Below the pieces are notes generated by a model. The model searched no databases. It saw only the letters and a list, made by a program, of their open reading frames with translations, and was not told the DNA's origin. From Liolophura sinensis (taxonomy: Eukaryota; Mollusca; Polyplacophora; Chitonida; Chitonidae), in the NCBI RefSeq assembly GCF_032854445.1, contig NC_088295.1:16169385-16233384 (forward strand): a stretch of 64,000 nt of DNA, given 5' to 3'. The position numbers were made by a program, and so were the translations under genes. The first letter of the stretch is position 1. Every line of letters begins with the position of its first letter. This document shows, piece after piece, positions 44,852 through 57,918 of this stretch.

Positions 44852-47800
44852 CTGTAATACAGAACGGGGAATGGGTACATGGCTAATATGTTATAAATTG
44901 TCAATGTAAAACCATCCGCATAACGAGTAAAACACTCGTTTTCGGTTTTTCAGGCGGGAGCTTTATGCTTACAGTCTATTAAACAAATGTAAATCAGCTA
45001 TCTCACTGTCGGTTTGCCATCAGTCCAATGGTAAACCCCTATGTTGTGTTTTCACAGACACTCGATAATTCGTCTGTTAATTCTTTTCGAGAATGGGAAT
45101 AACATAAATACCCTGGAGTATTTCCACGCATGTTAAACACACATGGTAACGCAGAGCGAATTGAGTGTGTGAGTGTGTGCTTGAGGTTTAACGTCGTACT
45201 CAACAATTTTTCAGTCATATGACGACGAAAGAATCATTCAGGTGTATGTAATGTGCCTCCTTGTTGCAGGACGGATTTCCACAGCTCTTTTATCCAGTGC
45301 GGCTTCACTGAAACGCCGTACCAAAGGCAAGTAAGACGTTTCGCCCGAGTCATTATACTGATACGGGTCAACCAGCCGCTGCACTATCCCCTTCATGCTG
45401 AACGCCAAGTGAGGAAGATACAACTTCCTCTTTTAAAGTCTTAGGTGTGACTTGACCTATGATTGATCCTGGATCTACCCCTCCCGAAGCAGACGCTCAA
45501 CCAACTGTGCTATTCGGGCCAGTCAGAGCGAATTGAGCATTACCCATTTTCAACGCATCGTACAAGGATTTATTGCTGAAGTGGATTCACGACGTTTACA
45601 GGTAAACGTAGTTGTCATCGCAAGAGCAACTGAAACACCGTATCGAATGCGCAAAGCAATCGCATATCCGTAGAAACGCAGTTTTACGGCCAGCTGTCGT
45701 TTTTGATAAGCAGATAGTCCAATGATCTACACTTAGGGTTAGTTGTCCTTCAGTTAGAAATCTCCGTTAGTCATCAGTTCCACGGTCAGTTTGGAATCAG
45801 TCCAGTGGCCTACACTTACGGTCAGTTGACATATCAGTAAGTATCTTCTCATGGTCGGGTAGCCATCAGTCCAATGGTCTAAACTTACGGTCAGATGACA
45901 TATAAGTTAGCATAGCTTCATGGTCGGGATGTCATCAGTCTAATGGCCTGCACTTACGGTCAGCTATCATATAAGTCAGTATCTTCTCATCGTCGGGTTG
46001 CCATCAGTCCAATGGTCTAAACTTACGGTCAGCTGACATATAAGTTAGCATAGCTTCATGGTCGGGTTACCATCAGTCTAATGACCTACACTTGCGGTCA
46101 ACTATCATATAAGTCAGTATCTTCTCATGGTTGGGTTGCCATCAGTCCAATGGTCTAAACTTACGGTCAGCTGACATATTAGTTAGCATAGCTTCATGGT
46201 CAGGTTGCCATCAGTCCAATGACCTACACTTGCGGTCAACTATCATATAAGTCAGTATCTTCTCATGGTTGGGTTGCCATCAGTCCAATGGTCTAAACTT
46301 ACGGTCAGCTGACATATTAGTTAGCATAGCTTCATGGTCAGGTCGCCATCAGTCCAATGACCTACACTTGCGGTCAACTATCACATAAGTCATTATCTTC
46401 TCATGGTTGGGTTGCCATCAGTCCAATGGTCTAAACTTACGGTCAGATGACATATTAGTTAGCATAGCTTCATGGTCAGGTCGCCATCAGTCCAATGACC
46501 TACACTTGCGGTCAACTATCATATAAGTCATTATCTTCTCATGGTTGGGTTTCCATCAGTCCAATGGTCTAAACTTACGGTCAGCTGACATATAAGTTAG
46601 CATAGCTTAATGGTCAGGTTGCCATCAGTCTAATGACCTACACTTGCGGTCAACTATCATATAAGTCATTATCTTCTCATGGTTGGGTTGCCATCAGTCC
46701 AATGGTCTAAACTTACGGTCAGCTGACATATTAGTTAGCATAGCTTCCTGGTCGGATTACCATCAGTCTAATGACCTACACTTGCGGTCAGCTATCATAT
46801 AAGTCATTATCTTCTCATGGTTGGGTTGCCATCAGTCCAATGGTCTAAACTTACGGTCAGCTGACATATTAGTTAGCATAGCTTCCTGGTCGGGTTACCA
46901 TCAGTCTAATGACCTACACTTGCGGTCAGCTATCATATAAGTCATTATCTTCTCATGGTTGGGTTGCCATCAGTCCAATGGTCTAAACTTAAGGTCAGCT
47001 GACATATTAGTTTGCATAGCTTCATGGTCAGGTTGCCATCAGTCCAATGACCTACACTTGCGGTCAGCTATCATATAAGTCATTATCTTCTCATGGTTGG
47101 GTTGCCATCAGTCCAATGGTCTAAACTTACGGTCAGCTGACATATTAGTTAGCATAGTTTCATGGTCAGGTTGCCATCAGTCCAATGACCTACACTTGCG
47201 GTCAGCTATCATATCAGTCAGTATAGTCTCCCTCATGGTAGGTATTCACACAAACCATACCGGAGCGCAGATCACTTTCGTCATACACTACACCTTCACT
47301 TACTTTGAAGTAGGCTTTGAGAGCATCCAAGATGTGTTCCGCTTCAGTTTGCTCTGTCTTTTCCGGCGTTTCGTATACAGGCATGGAGTAGTCCATCTGC
47401 TTTTGCTGTTTCGCCTTAAGTTGAGCACGTTTAATTTGGATGGCCTCTGTATATTCCCAAGAGAAAGAGAAATTGTTTAGTTGATTGTTTAAAATCTTAT
47501 AATGTCTAATGGAAAGATTTTCACTGATACGGTATTTATTTATATATTCACCGGAAAGCAATAGGAAACCTATAAGGGTAAAACAACGAGGAAAGGTGCT
47601 GCATCTTAAAGATAAGCATGGTGTATAACGGGCATGGAAACCTATAAGGGTAAAACAACGTGGAAAGGTGCTGCATCTTAAAGATAAGCATGGTGTATAA
47701 AAGGCATGGAAACCTATAAGGGTAAAACAACGAGGAAAGGTGCTGCATCTTAAAGATAAAGATGGTGTATAACAGGCATTGAAACCTATAAGGGTAAAGC

Positions 47801-50800
47801 AACGAGGAAAGGTGCTGCATCTTAAAGATAAGCATGGTGTATAACAGGCATTGAAACCTATAAGGGTAAAACAACGAGGAAAGGCGCTGCATCTCAAAGA
47901 TAAAGAAGGTGTATAACAGGCATGGAAACCTATAAGGGTAAAACAACATGGAAAGGTGCTGCATCTTAAGGATAAGCATGGTGTATAACATGCATGGAAA
48001 CCTATAAGGGTAAAGCAACATGGAAAGGTACTGCAGCTTAAAGATATGCATGGTGTATAACGGGCATGGAAACCTATAAGGGTAAAACAACGAGGAAAGG
48101 TACTGCATCTTAAGGATAAGCATGGTGTATAACAGGCATGGAACCCTGTAGGGGTAAAATAACGTGGAAAGGTGCTGCATCTTAAGGATAAGCATGGTGT
48201 ATAACAGGTATGGAAACCTATAAGGGTAAAGCAACATGGAAAGGTACTGCAGCTTAAAGATATGCATGGTGTATAACGGGCATGGAAACCTATAAGGGTA
48301 AAACAACGAGGAAAGGTGCTGCATCTTAAAGATAAGCATGGTGTATAACAGGCATGGAACCCTGTAAGGGTAAAACACCGTGGAAAGGTGCTGCATCTTA
48401 AGGATAAGCTTGGTATATAACAGGCATGGAAACCTATAAGGGTAATGACATGACAAATTTGTTTTTGGTCTAGTTTTAGTTTGCTCTTACCAATTTCCTG
48501 TAGGTATGTATTGTCTTGACTGTAGATGAGAGCTTCCATTTCAAACTGCTTGTGAAGCTCTTCCTCGGTGGTGGTTTTGGCTGATAGTCTTAACTCCGAC
48601 ACAATAGTCTGCAATAAACTAACTACCTTCAATGTTTATTAAGACTTTGATGGAAACAAATCGTCGGTTATTGCAGACAGAGGTCTTGATTAAAAAACTG
48701 ACTGATCTGACTTTTTGCAGTATGCATACATGCTTAGGGTTTTAAGGTGTACTTAATTTTTCACTCTTATGACGACGAGAAGTGATTAGTTCTATTTACA
48801 TATACTGTGTCTTCTTGTGGCAGGACCAGTCCAAGTAATGCTGCCACTGAAGCATCATGTCAAAACCCCAGGCATGACACCCCACCAAGTCACATTATAC
48901 GGGCCAACCAGCCCTGTTTCCTTGATCTAACCTCTCAGTGTTGAGAACCAACCCATGCAGCAACAAGTACCATTTTATTAGTCTTATAACACGACACGGG
49001 TTTGTTCTCCCGACTTCGAGGAGTCGCTATAACCGAAAGGGTAGGGTCTTGTTCATGGGATATTATCGTCGCAATATTCCACTGAAATTTCCCTACAGTA
49101 TGCTCTGTAGCTTTGCAGGTATAATCTTACAAAGCCATATATAAGTTCTGACCGTATAAAATGGCTAAAATCTCGTTCACGGTAATCAAAATCTATCCCA
49201 GTATATGGTTCATGCTTATCAATCCACCTTTGAAATTCCGTAAAACAGGGTTTGGTAGCTCTGGAGTTATGACCTATGGAAGAATGCCGGCGCTTATCAG
49301 TGTTAACCACAACCTCGCAAAAGTCCCTCTGCCTTTTGACTCCGTAGTTTGGAAATACAGTGAATTCTTATATGAGAAAAAGTCATACAGTTCAGCTTCA
49401 TTGACCACAATATAACCCTGCCAATAATATCTTTTTTCATGTCCGCCAAATGTCATGTCCGACCAAAGCCAACGATAATCTAACTTCATCCTGGGAACTT
49501 GTCAGAGAATGCATGTATGTCGTTTCATGGAATATGGCTCATTACTTAATTGAGGAACTATGTTTGGTAGGGTATTGTAATTTGACATCAGAAATTAGGT
49601 CAAAGATCAGCGGAATATTGTCCCACAATAACTTTTTATAGCAATCCCATTAGGCCGGTTTAACACGTTTGATGAACAGATACATGTGCATTAGTCAGCC
49701 ATCAATACTTTACTGACGGACTTGAGCTATCAATACTTTACTGACGGACTTGAGCCATCAATACTTTACTGACGGACTTGAGCTATCAATACTTTACTGA
49801 CGGACGTGAGCTATCAATAATTTACTGACGGACTTGAGCTATCAATACTTTACTAACGGACTTGAGCTATCAATACTTTACTGACGGACGTGAGCTATCA
49901 ATACTTTACTGACGGACGTGAGCTGTCAATACTTTACTGACGGACGTGAGCCATCAATACTTTACTGGCGGACGTGAGCCATCAATACTTTACTGACGGA
50001 CGTGAGCTATCAATACTTTACTGACGGACTTGAGCCATCAATACTTTACTGACGGACGTGAGCCATCAATACTTTACTGACGGACGCGAGCCATCAATGC
50101 TTTACTGACTGACGTGAGCTATCAATACTTTACTGACGGACTTGAGCTATCAATACTTTGCTGACGGACGTGAGCCATCAATACTTTGCTGACGGACGTG
50201 AGCCATCAATACTTTACTGACGGACGTGAGCTATCAATAATTTACTGACGGACGTGAGCCATCAATACTTTACTGACAGACGTGTACCTGACTACGACAT
50301 ATACCTGTAGACCTACTCCTCGATCAACATTCATTAAGCGTGAAAAACGCAAACTGCAGACGAGCAGTTAGGAACATAAATAACACAAACACATACAAAA
50401 ATATATTTTGTATACGTAAATACTAAAAGTTGAGCCGCCAGTGGTCAGTTAAAAGAATGCGAGGTATGAAAGTTGATTGTCATATAAATTTTTGTACATT
50501 CCGTAAAGAGATGTGTTCAAATACAACCCTCTGGTTATGTTAAAGTAAAAGAAAGCTAAAACGTGAAGTAAGGTTCATCGTACAGACAACTGAAAACTAT
50601 GTCTAAAAATACTTTCATTTATTTTTTCAAATTTCAGATTTGAAAACTATGGTGGGCTTTATGAGCCATACTGACAGTATCTAGGAACTCTGTCGTGATA
50701 TCACATTTTTTCCTCATCTTCACCAGAAGGAAGGAATTTTGGGAACATTATTTCAGTAATCCTTTCACCATTGGTGAAAAGAGCTATGCCAACATTCATT

Positions 50801-53800
50801 GTCGTGATTAGAGTTGAAAAAAATTCTGTGCAGTCAGAGTTCCTAACCTCTGATAATATAGTCCATAAAGCTCACCCTAGAATTCAAATGTTTGAGCGCC
50901 TTTAACTCTTTTCACAAAAATTTGAAAAAATAAATGGTGTATTTATGTATAGTTTTACGTGATCTATTTAGTGATGCCTACTTTGATTCTCTGAGGTCTT
51001 TTCCTTTAACAATTTCATTCCCTTACCTTTACTTCGCCAATGATTCTAGGAAATCGACCGAAGTACTTCTCGCATAACTTATTTAACACTTTTTCAATGC
51101 TCTTGTCCACGTCTTTCAGGCAATAGATACTAGGATCTTTCATCTTGGAGACAACATCCCTGACAAGTGCTTCAAACATTGGGTACATGATGAAGTTTGG
51201 CAGTTCTCGACCTCTGTAGTCCTGAATTTGTTCTTTAATGTCTTCAATCAAAGAAATATCCCCGTCTCCTGAAACAAAGAAAGAAATCAAATAAAAAAAA
51301 CTCCGGAGCCAAGTACTTTTTTCAGAAATTTCATAATTAGAGCAGGATGGAAAGAAAACATTTGAAAATTATATTGATTGGAAGTTACATTCATCTAGAT
51401 ACAGAATTTTTGTGTATAACACGGTTAAGAAGTTATTAAGAACCCCGAGAGAAGGTCACGAAATATACATACTTGGGGCCTGTCCCTTGGCTTGAATTCC
51501 AAATGTATCAAACTTTTTTCGGATAACAGTCAGCAGCCTCATGTCCGGTGTCATTTTCGTTGCGTAATCACCTCTCGCCAACATCAACAAGAAGGAGGTG
51601 AAATTTGTTGCTGTCTGAGGAAGTAGAACAATCACACATGAATACAAGGCTGTTACCAGAGGAAATAAGTCTCCAAAACTGAGATATAGGCACAACCTAT
51701 GTTGTTTCTGTCGTCTAGCGATCCCAAAGCAAACGATACTACGTTGTTTTGAAAGAATGTCAGCCTTGTGTGCTTTACGCAACATTCATGACAGAATAAC
51801 ATTTTTCCAGATATAAAGTAAATAACGGGGAAACGCCCAGTAATTTCAGGTAAGTGGAAATTGATATAAACACCAGTATTTTACTATGAGATCAGGGGGA
51901 AGGTACATCACGGTCAAGACGCGTCTTGTGCTCTGACGCCTTTTCACAAAGACATAGGAATAGGTAATATTTTTGCGCGAACTTCTTTTAGATCTACTTT
52001 AGCAGAGTACACTTTTGTAATGATTGTCTTTGAACCTGGATTTCAGCTTCTAAACATCGCTGAGCCCTCTAAATTTATAACCTGCATCTCGTGTCAGTGA
52101 TCAGTCAATATTAATTTTGCACCTGGGCAATTTTAACATGCAACATGCATACGAACATGGGAAATACTAAGACACTATACCCACAGCTGAGTTCAGAGTT
52201 GAGAAAACTAGGCGGTTCTATTTACATATATATTTATTTATTTATTTGATTGGTGTTTTACGCCGTACTCAAGAATATTCGTACTCAAGCATTACGGTTA
52301 GAGGAAACAGAGCACAGCCCTGAGGAAACCCACAACCATCCGCAGATTGATGACAAACGTTCCCACGTACTGCCTGAAAGGAAGCCAGCATGACCTGGAC
52401 AAATGGTGGTTCTAACTGAGCTAAGTGTCTTCATACAATTCAAACCGAAGGTGTAACAGTTTACCTCCAACAACACGGACTGACGTCCTTCTTTACTCTC
52501 GGGCAAACCTTCTCCAAGAATACGCAGTTTCTCTCTGGTCTCGTCCAGTAACATTTTAACGTCTTTCTTTAACTCCGGGACAATTTTCTGGAGTGAGACA
52601 TACAAATGATTTTAGTTTTTGCTTCTTCCTTTCATTCATTTCTCTCTTTGAATGTAGATTAAATCAATACTCAGTAGCCACAAGAAGACACAGTATGTGT
52701 GCTCTTCGTCGTCATATGACGTCATCATAAATATGCTACAGGTCATCCGGCTGATGCATGGTACCTTTAGTAACAGTGTAACGCATAGCCCAGCTGTTAC
52801 CTGGTAAAAGAGTTATTTTGAAATATGATATGAACTAGAAGAACTTGAACAACAAACAAGATTTGTTACCTTGATTTGATCAACCAGTTCCGTGGTCAGC
52901 TTTATCGCCAGACTGGGAATACCTCGCTGTTCTTGGGACAAGTCACTGACATAGAAGGGAACATTGGATGAAACTTTATCACATAATAAGCGCATAATTT
53001 ATACACCTTTAATTAAGACGAGGATAAGTTTTGTCTCCTTATCATAGTGTGTCACGTGGTCAATATATACAGCGATTGTTCAAGTGATTATCATTAGTGT
53101 TATAAATCTATACAGTTTTGACGAACAGTAGCCACTGGGTTGAACATATGTATCGCGTGATCATCTTATACTCCAGTTCTAGAAAATTAACACATTTGCT
53201 TTCGTAGTGAATATAATTTTACTTGCAGTCTAAGATTCTAACCTGCTTTGAACGGTTGATTTAGGTTTCAGATAGAAAAGTTGAACAACATAAATAAATA
53301 AGTGGTGCATATGTATGCAAGCAAAATTATATTCACTACGAAAGCAAATGTGTTAATTTTGGCGTGTAGCGCTGTACTGAACAACTATTTGCTTATATGA
53401 CAGGGGCCAGCTTTATAGGTGGAGGAGACCGGGCAGAGCACGGAGTAAAACCACCAACCCTTTCCAGGTACTTGACTGGCTTCAGTGAGCCACGAGCAGC
53501 GAGTAAAGATAACAAACAATATAACTTTATCGCTTAAGGAAGAGGGGTGTAAACAGATCTGAACGGTCGCAGACATTTTTATGGCGTACTTGGCAACTTT
53601 ATAAATCAACTTCAAGGAATACCTACGAGGCCACGGCGGGTAACGTAAGCGGAAACAGATGCGTCCCCGAGTTATAGAAATAACTCGCTCCTCACTGGAT
53701 ATAACTTATAACACGGCGACGTTTTTGACTGTATCAGTGTGCGTGATTTGTTTACTTTGCTCATCTTAAAACGAAACATCTGCATAGTCAACTTCCTGTG

Positions 53801-56800
53801 AGACACGTTATCGATATATATCTACATTTGGTTTATTGTTGTCTTTTCTTTATACACACAGGCACACATTCTACGAGATGTGATTTCCCTACCGAAATTT
53901 GTCGTGATATTCAAAGAAATCTTTCTCATCTTGGATTGCCTCCTGTAAGGTTTGTTTTTTATCCACGGCCGCCTGTCCACGGCACTTAACCATGGTGTAG
54001 CCCTTCTTCAAGTGTATCACCTGATTGTTAACAGCTCTGAGCACCTGAGCCTCAGCACCCTTGTCGATGAGGTCTGGCTTGGTGAGGACACCTGGCAAAA
54101 AACATGAACCTCATCAGAGAGGATAACACTAAGGCAACCTCATAAGGGGGGACAACAACCAGACAACCTCATCACGGAGGATTAAAATCGGAAAGTGTCA
54201 TGAGAGAGGATAGTAACCAGACAACCTCACCACAGAGGATTACAACCGGAAAGTCTCAAGAGAGAGGATAACAGCCTGGCATCCTCATCACAGAGGACAA
54301 CCGAAAAGTCTCATGAGAGAGGATGGCAAGCAGACAGCCTCATGAGTGATTATAGAAATCATCTGTACAGATCGAGTCACAATTTGAAACATATCTTGGT
54401 CATCTTGCTTATTTCAAAAATGCTCAAAACTAAACAATTCAGTGAGGCTGACAAGAGGCAGCATATTTAAATTGATTTGTTCCTTAAAGTGCAATTGTCC
54501 TATTTGGTCTGGTTGTGGCTTCAAGTCGCGTAAAAAGGTGCGTAAGGTATCTGTCAAAGGGCGAGGGTTTATTCCAAGCACTTTCTCTAAGACCTGCGCG
54601 CTGTGGTACCAGTGAAAAGTTCCTTTTCTATAAATATAAATAAATATCTATAAATACATATCAAATAAATCAGTAAATATGTAAGTTGGACTAAAATTTA
54701 GATAAGATGAATGAAAACCAGACATTGATGGTGTTTACCAGTACAACTTAGTAGGAACTCTGGTAGTGTCTACACAAGGACAATAAGTTGAAACTTTGGT
54801 GGTGGTTAGAAGTACACATTAAGTAGGAACTCTGGTAGTGTTTACACGAGAACAATAAGTTGAAACTTTGGTGGTGGTTACAGAAAGTAGAAACAGAAAA
54901 CTGTGAGGTGTTTATAAGTGCACAGTAAGCCGACAAGCTTGGAGTTATTTACAAGAGTAAAGTAAGCAAACAACCTCAGGAGTGCACATCAAACTGACAA
55001 CAAGTGCACAATAATCAGAAACTTTCGTGGCGTTTAGAAGTGTACAACAAAGACAAAACAAGCGCACAATAATCGCCAACCTTGAGATGTTGAGAAGTGT
55101 ACAACAAACAAACAAACAACAAGGGCGCAATAATCAGAAACCTCGGTGGTGTTTAGAAGTGTAGAACAAAAAGACAACAAGTACACAATAATCAGAAACC
55201 TTTGTGGTGTTTAGAAGTGCACAACAGACCAACAACAAGTGCACAATAATCAGAAACCTTAGTAGTGTTTAGAAGCGTACAACAAACAGACAACAAGCAC
55301 ACAATAATCAGAAACCTTAGTAGTGTTTAGAAGTGTACAACAAACAGACAACAAGGGCGCAATAATCAGAAACCTCGGTGGTGTTTAGAAGTGTAGAACA
55401 AAAAGACAACAAGTGCGCAATAATCAGAAACCTTAGCAGTGTTTAGAAGTGTACAACAAACAGACAACAAGCACACAATAATCAGAAACCTTGGTGGTGT
55501 TCACAAGATCACAATAATCTGAGGTAATGAGTTTTTACTAATGTACAAGAAAATTTAGATTAAATACGTGTGTAATCATTCTACTATTCAGTGGCTCACC
55601 CAAACTCCGTTCCCCGTGCTTGTCATACAGCTGTGAGAGTTGTAAGGCCTCCGTGGTGGCGATGTCTACATTACTGGGGATCACCACCAGGATGATTGTC
55701 TCCTGCTTCGTGATGTAATGATGAATCAGATTTTTAATCTGTAAAACAAGGCACATAAACATGTTTTGTTACAGGAGAAATTAGAGGAATATCAAATGAC
55801 TTGAAATGAAAATTTCGCATGTCTGTGTACAAGGAGATACGTAGGCCATATAGTGGTATTTCAAGTAACCTCCCAAACCAGTGAAAAGAATGTCAGACAG
55901 CACACTGCCAAGTTACGAGGTCAGTATCACAAAAAACTAATGAAAAATTAGTCACTGTTTTTCTCTAACCTATTATTAATCAGGTTTTCAGTTTTAATTC
56001 AACGAACAAATAATTGCTGTTAATGTGAGTTGTATACCCAATGGCGGATGGAAGAAACGCAACAGTTCTACTCTGAACTACTGACCTTTCGGTAATAGTA
56101 CAGTGAAAAAAAGGAGAGAGAAAAAGCAAGAAGTGCATACTTTGAATACTTTGAGCTTTTCACCCATCTTGCATGTAAAGAAGGGGAACATTGTTCAAGA
56201 AATGGTCAAATGGGCTGTTCTTTCCTATGGTAGATTATGTGTCAGCAGAATGGACCATTGCTGGAGTTTACTGCACACATGGCCCATTATCGTCAGCAGA
56301 ATGGACCATTGCTGGAGTTTACTGCACACATGGCCCATTATCGTCAGCAGAATGGACCATTGCTTGAGTTTACTGCACACATGGATCATTATCGTCAGCA
56401 GAATGGACCATTGCTTGAGTTTACTACACACATTACTGCACGCATTATCGTTACCAGAATGGGCCATTGGTGGAGTTTGCTGCACACGGCCCATTATCGT
56501 CACCTTGGGAAGAAAGAAAAAAATATTCCAACAATATGGCGCACAAAAACAGAGGTATCCGCAGGGCTTTGTCTACCTGATCTCCTATATCCAAGGGTTG
56601 TCCCTCCACAGCTACACGGGCTATCCCAGGCAAGTCAATTAATGTAAGATCCGGGACGCTGGAAGATGTCACTTCTAAAGTGATCAGGTCGGAACTTATT
56701 CCTGCGTCACCGTCCGTCATAGCGTCCTGGGCTGTTAAAAACAAACAGAAGTCAATAGTTACACAACTCAGGCAATTCACAGAAACCGGCAGGGTACAAA

Positions 56801-57851
56801 TTGCCAAAGACCCCAAACTAATTAGCCTTACAATCTTCAAAAGAAGTTCTTAGGTAAACGTACAGCTGTCGACAGTAGCTCAAGAGTTGTTCCTTTTATA
56901 AGACCATTAGAGAGAGAACTGGTTTGAGCCTGCTATTTGAATGGTGAAGAGCCAATCGACTTCAACTGAGCCAGCAAGGGCCTTCAGAGCCAGCAAAGAG
57001 CCTTCTGAATCAGCAAGGGGCCCTCTGATCCAGTGAGGGCTCTCTGAGATTGTTCTGTTTCGTTCGGTGCATGTATGTCAGTGCTTACCTTCTCTTACAG
57101 CCCCTTCCACTGCCTCTGGATGGTCCATCACTTTACAATGTTCTTCGCCGTGTTTGTCAGTATATGTTAGTTTACTGCTCCATACCGGACTTTCTCCTCG
57201 ATCACATTTCATCCGTAATTCCAGAGGGCATCTTGTCACGATTCCTATAGTATTCACATGCCAACAATAACAAACTGTTCAGTATGCAATGTCTATATAG
57301 CTTAACAAGTGATGCGTTTGATATTAAGATTAACCATAATGGTACAATGTCATCGGAATTTCTCTAACATGACCAGTTCACTACAGGACCAACGTGTTTC
57401 AAATGTTAACTGTGTCAGAATATGAAGTACTGCGGTTTAAAACGACTACAGCGTCACAATATATAAGGCATTATTGTTTTCCACTTACATACAAGTGCCC
57501 GTTTGCCCAAAGGGTATCAGAGATTGCTCCATGTACTAACCAGAGCCTCTGGGTAACTGAATCCCAGAGATGGCCTCTAGAGTAGAACTTTTCCCCGAGC
57601 TCTGGTCCCCGATCACTGCCACGGCCGGCAGTCCCACGTCTTTGTCCAAACCATAGGCCCGCAGGTTGTCAATAAGGTCGATGTATGGACGGACCTGATC
57701 ATCGAAAGCTTGTGTCAGCGACGGAGCCGTCTCTCCTGAAAGTGCATTTCAAATAGAGTAAATAAAGTCAGAGATAGGCTGATTGTGATTCTAATGTTGT
57801 CAGATAATAACATTTCTGCAAAGCCAACTTCAGCTTTGTGACCCAATATAA

Positions 57852-57918
<67 letters not shown>

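Larger units (their letters stand above)
43078..48445. repeat. Segmental duplication, right copy (Mx-B tail, expanded form)
   Basis: The partner of 38397-41035. It has grown by a Harbinger insertion (43786-44434), a longer SINE (about 45160-45522), expansion of the 138-bp repeat (about 45830-47220) and expansion of the 72-bp repeat (about 47565-48445). It holds exons 14 and 13 of Mx-B. Confidence 0.85.

Noticed and set aside
47214-48632. 472-codon minus-strand ORF as a separate gene
   Set aside because: It consists of Mx-B exon 12, the 72-bp array of intron 12, and exon 13. The ends are genuine exons with good splice sites, so it is reported as an open intron instead.
49690-50285. CRISPR array
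   Set aside because: Units are 28 bp head to tail with no unique spacers, in a eukaryotic intron; it is an ordinary minisatellite. The other arrays fail for the same reason.
56103-56642. 179-codon plus-strand ORF
   Set aside because: It is made of the 51-bp array and runs antisense into Mx-B exon 5.
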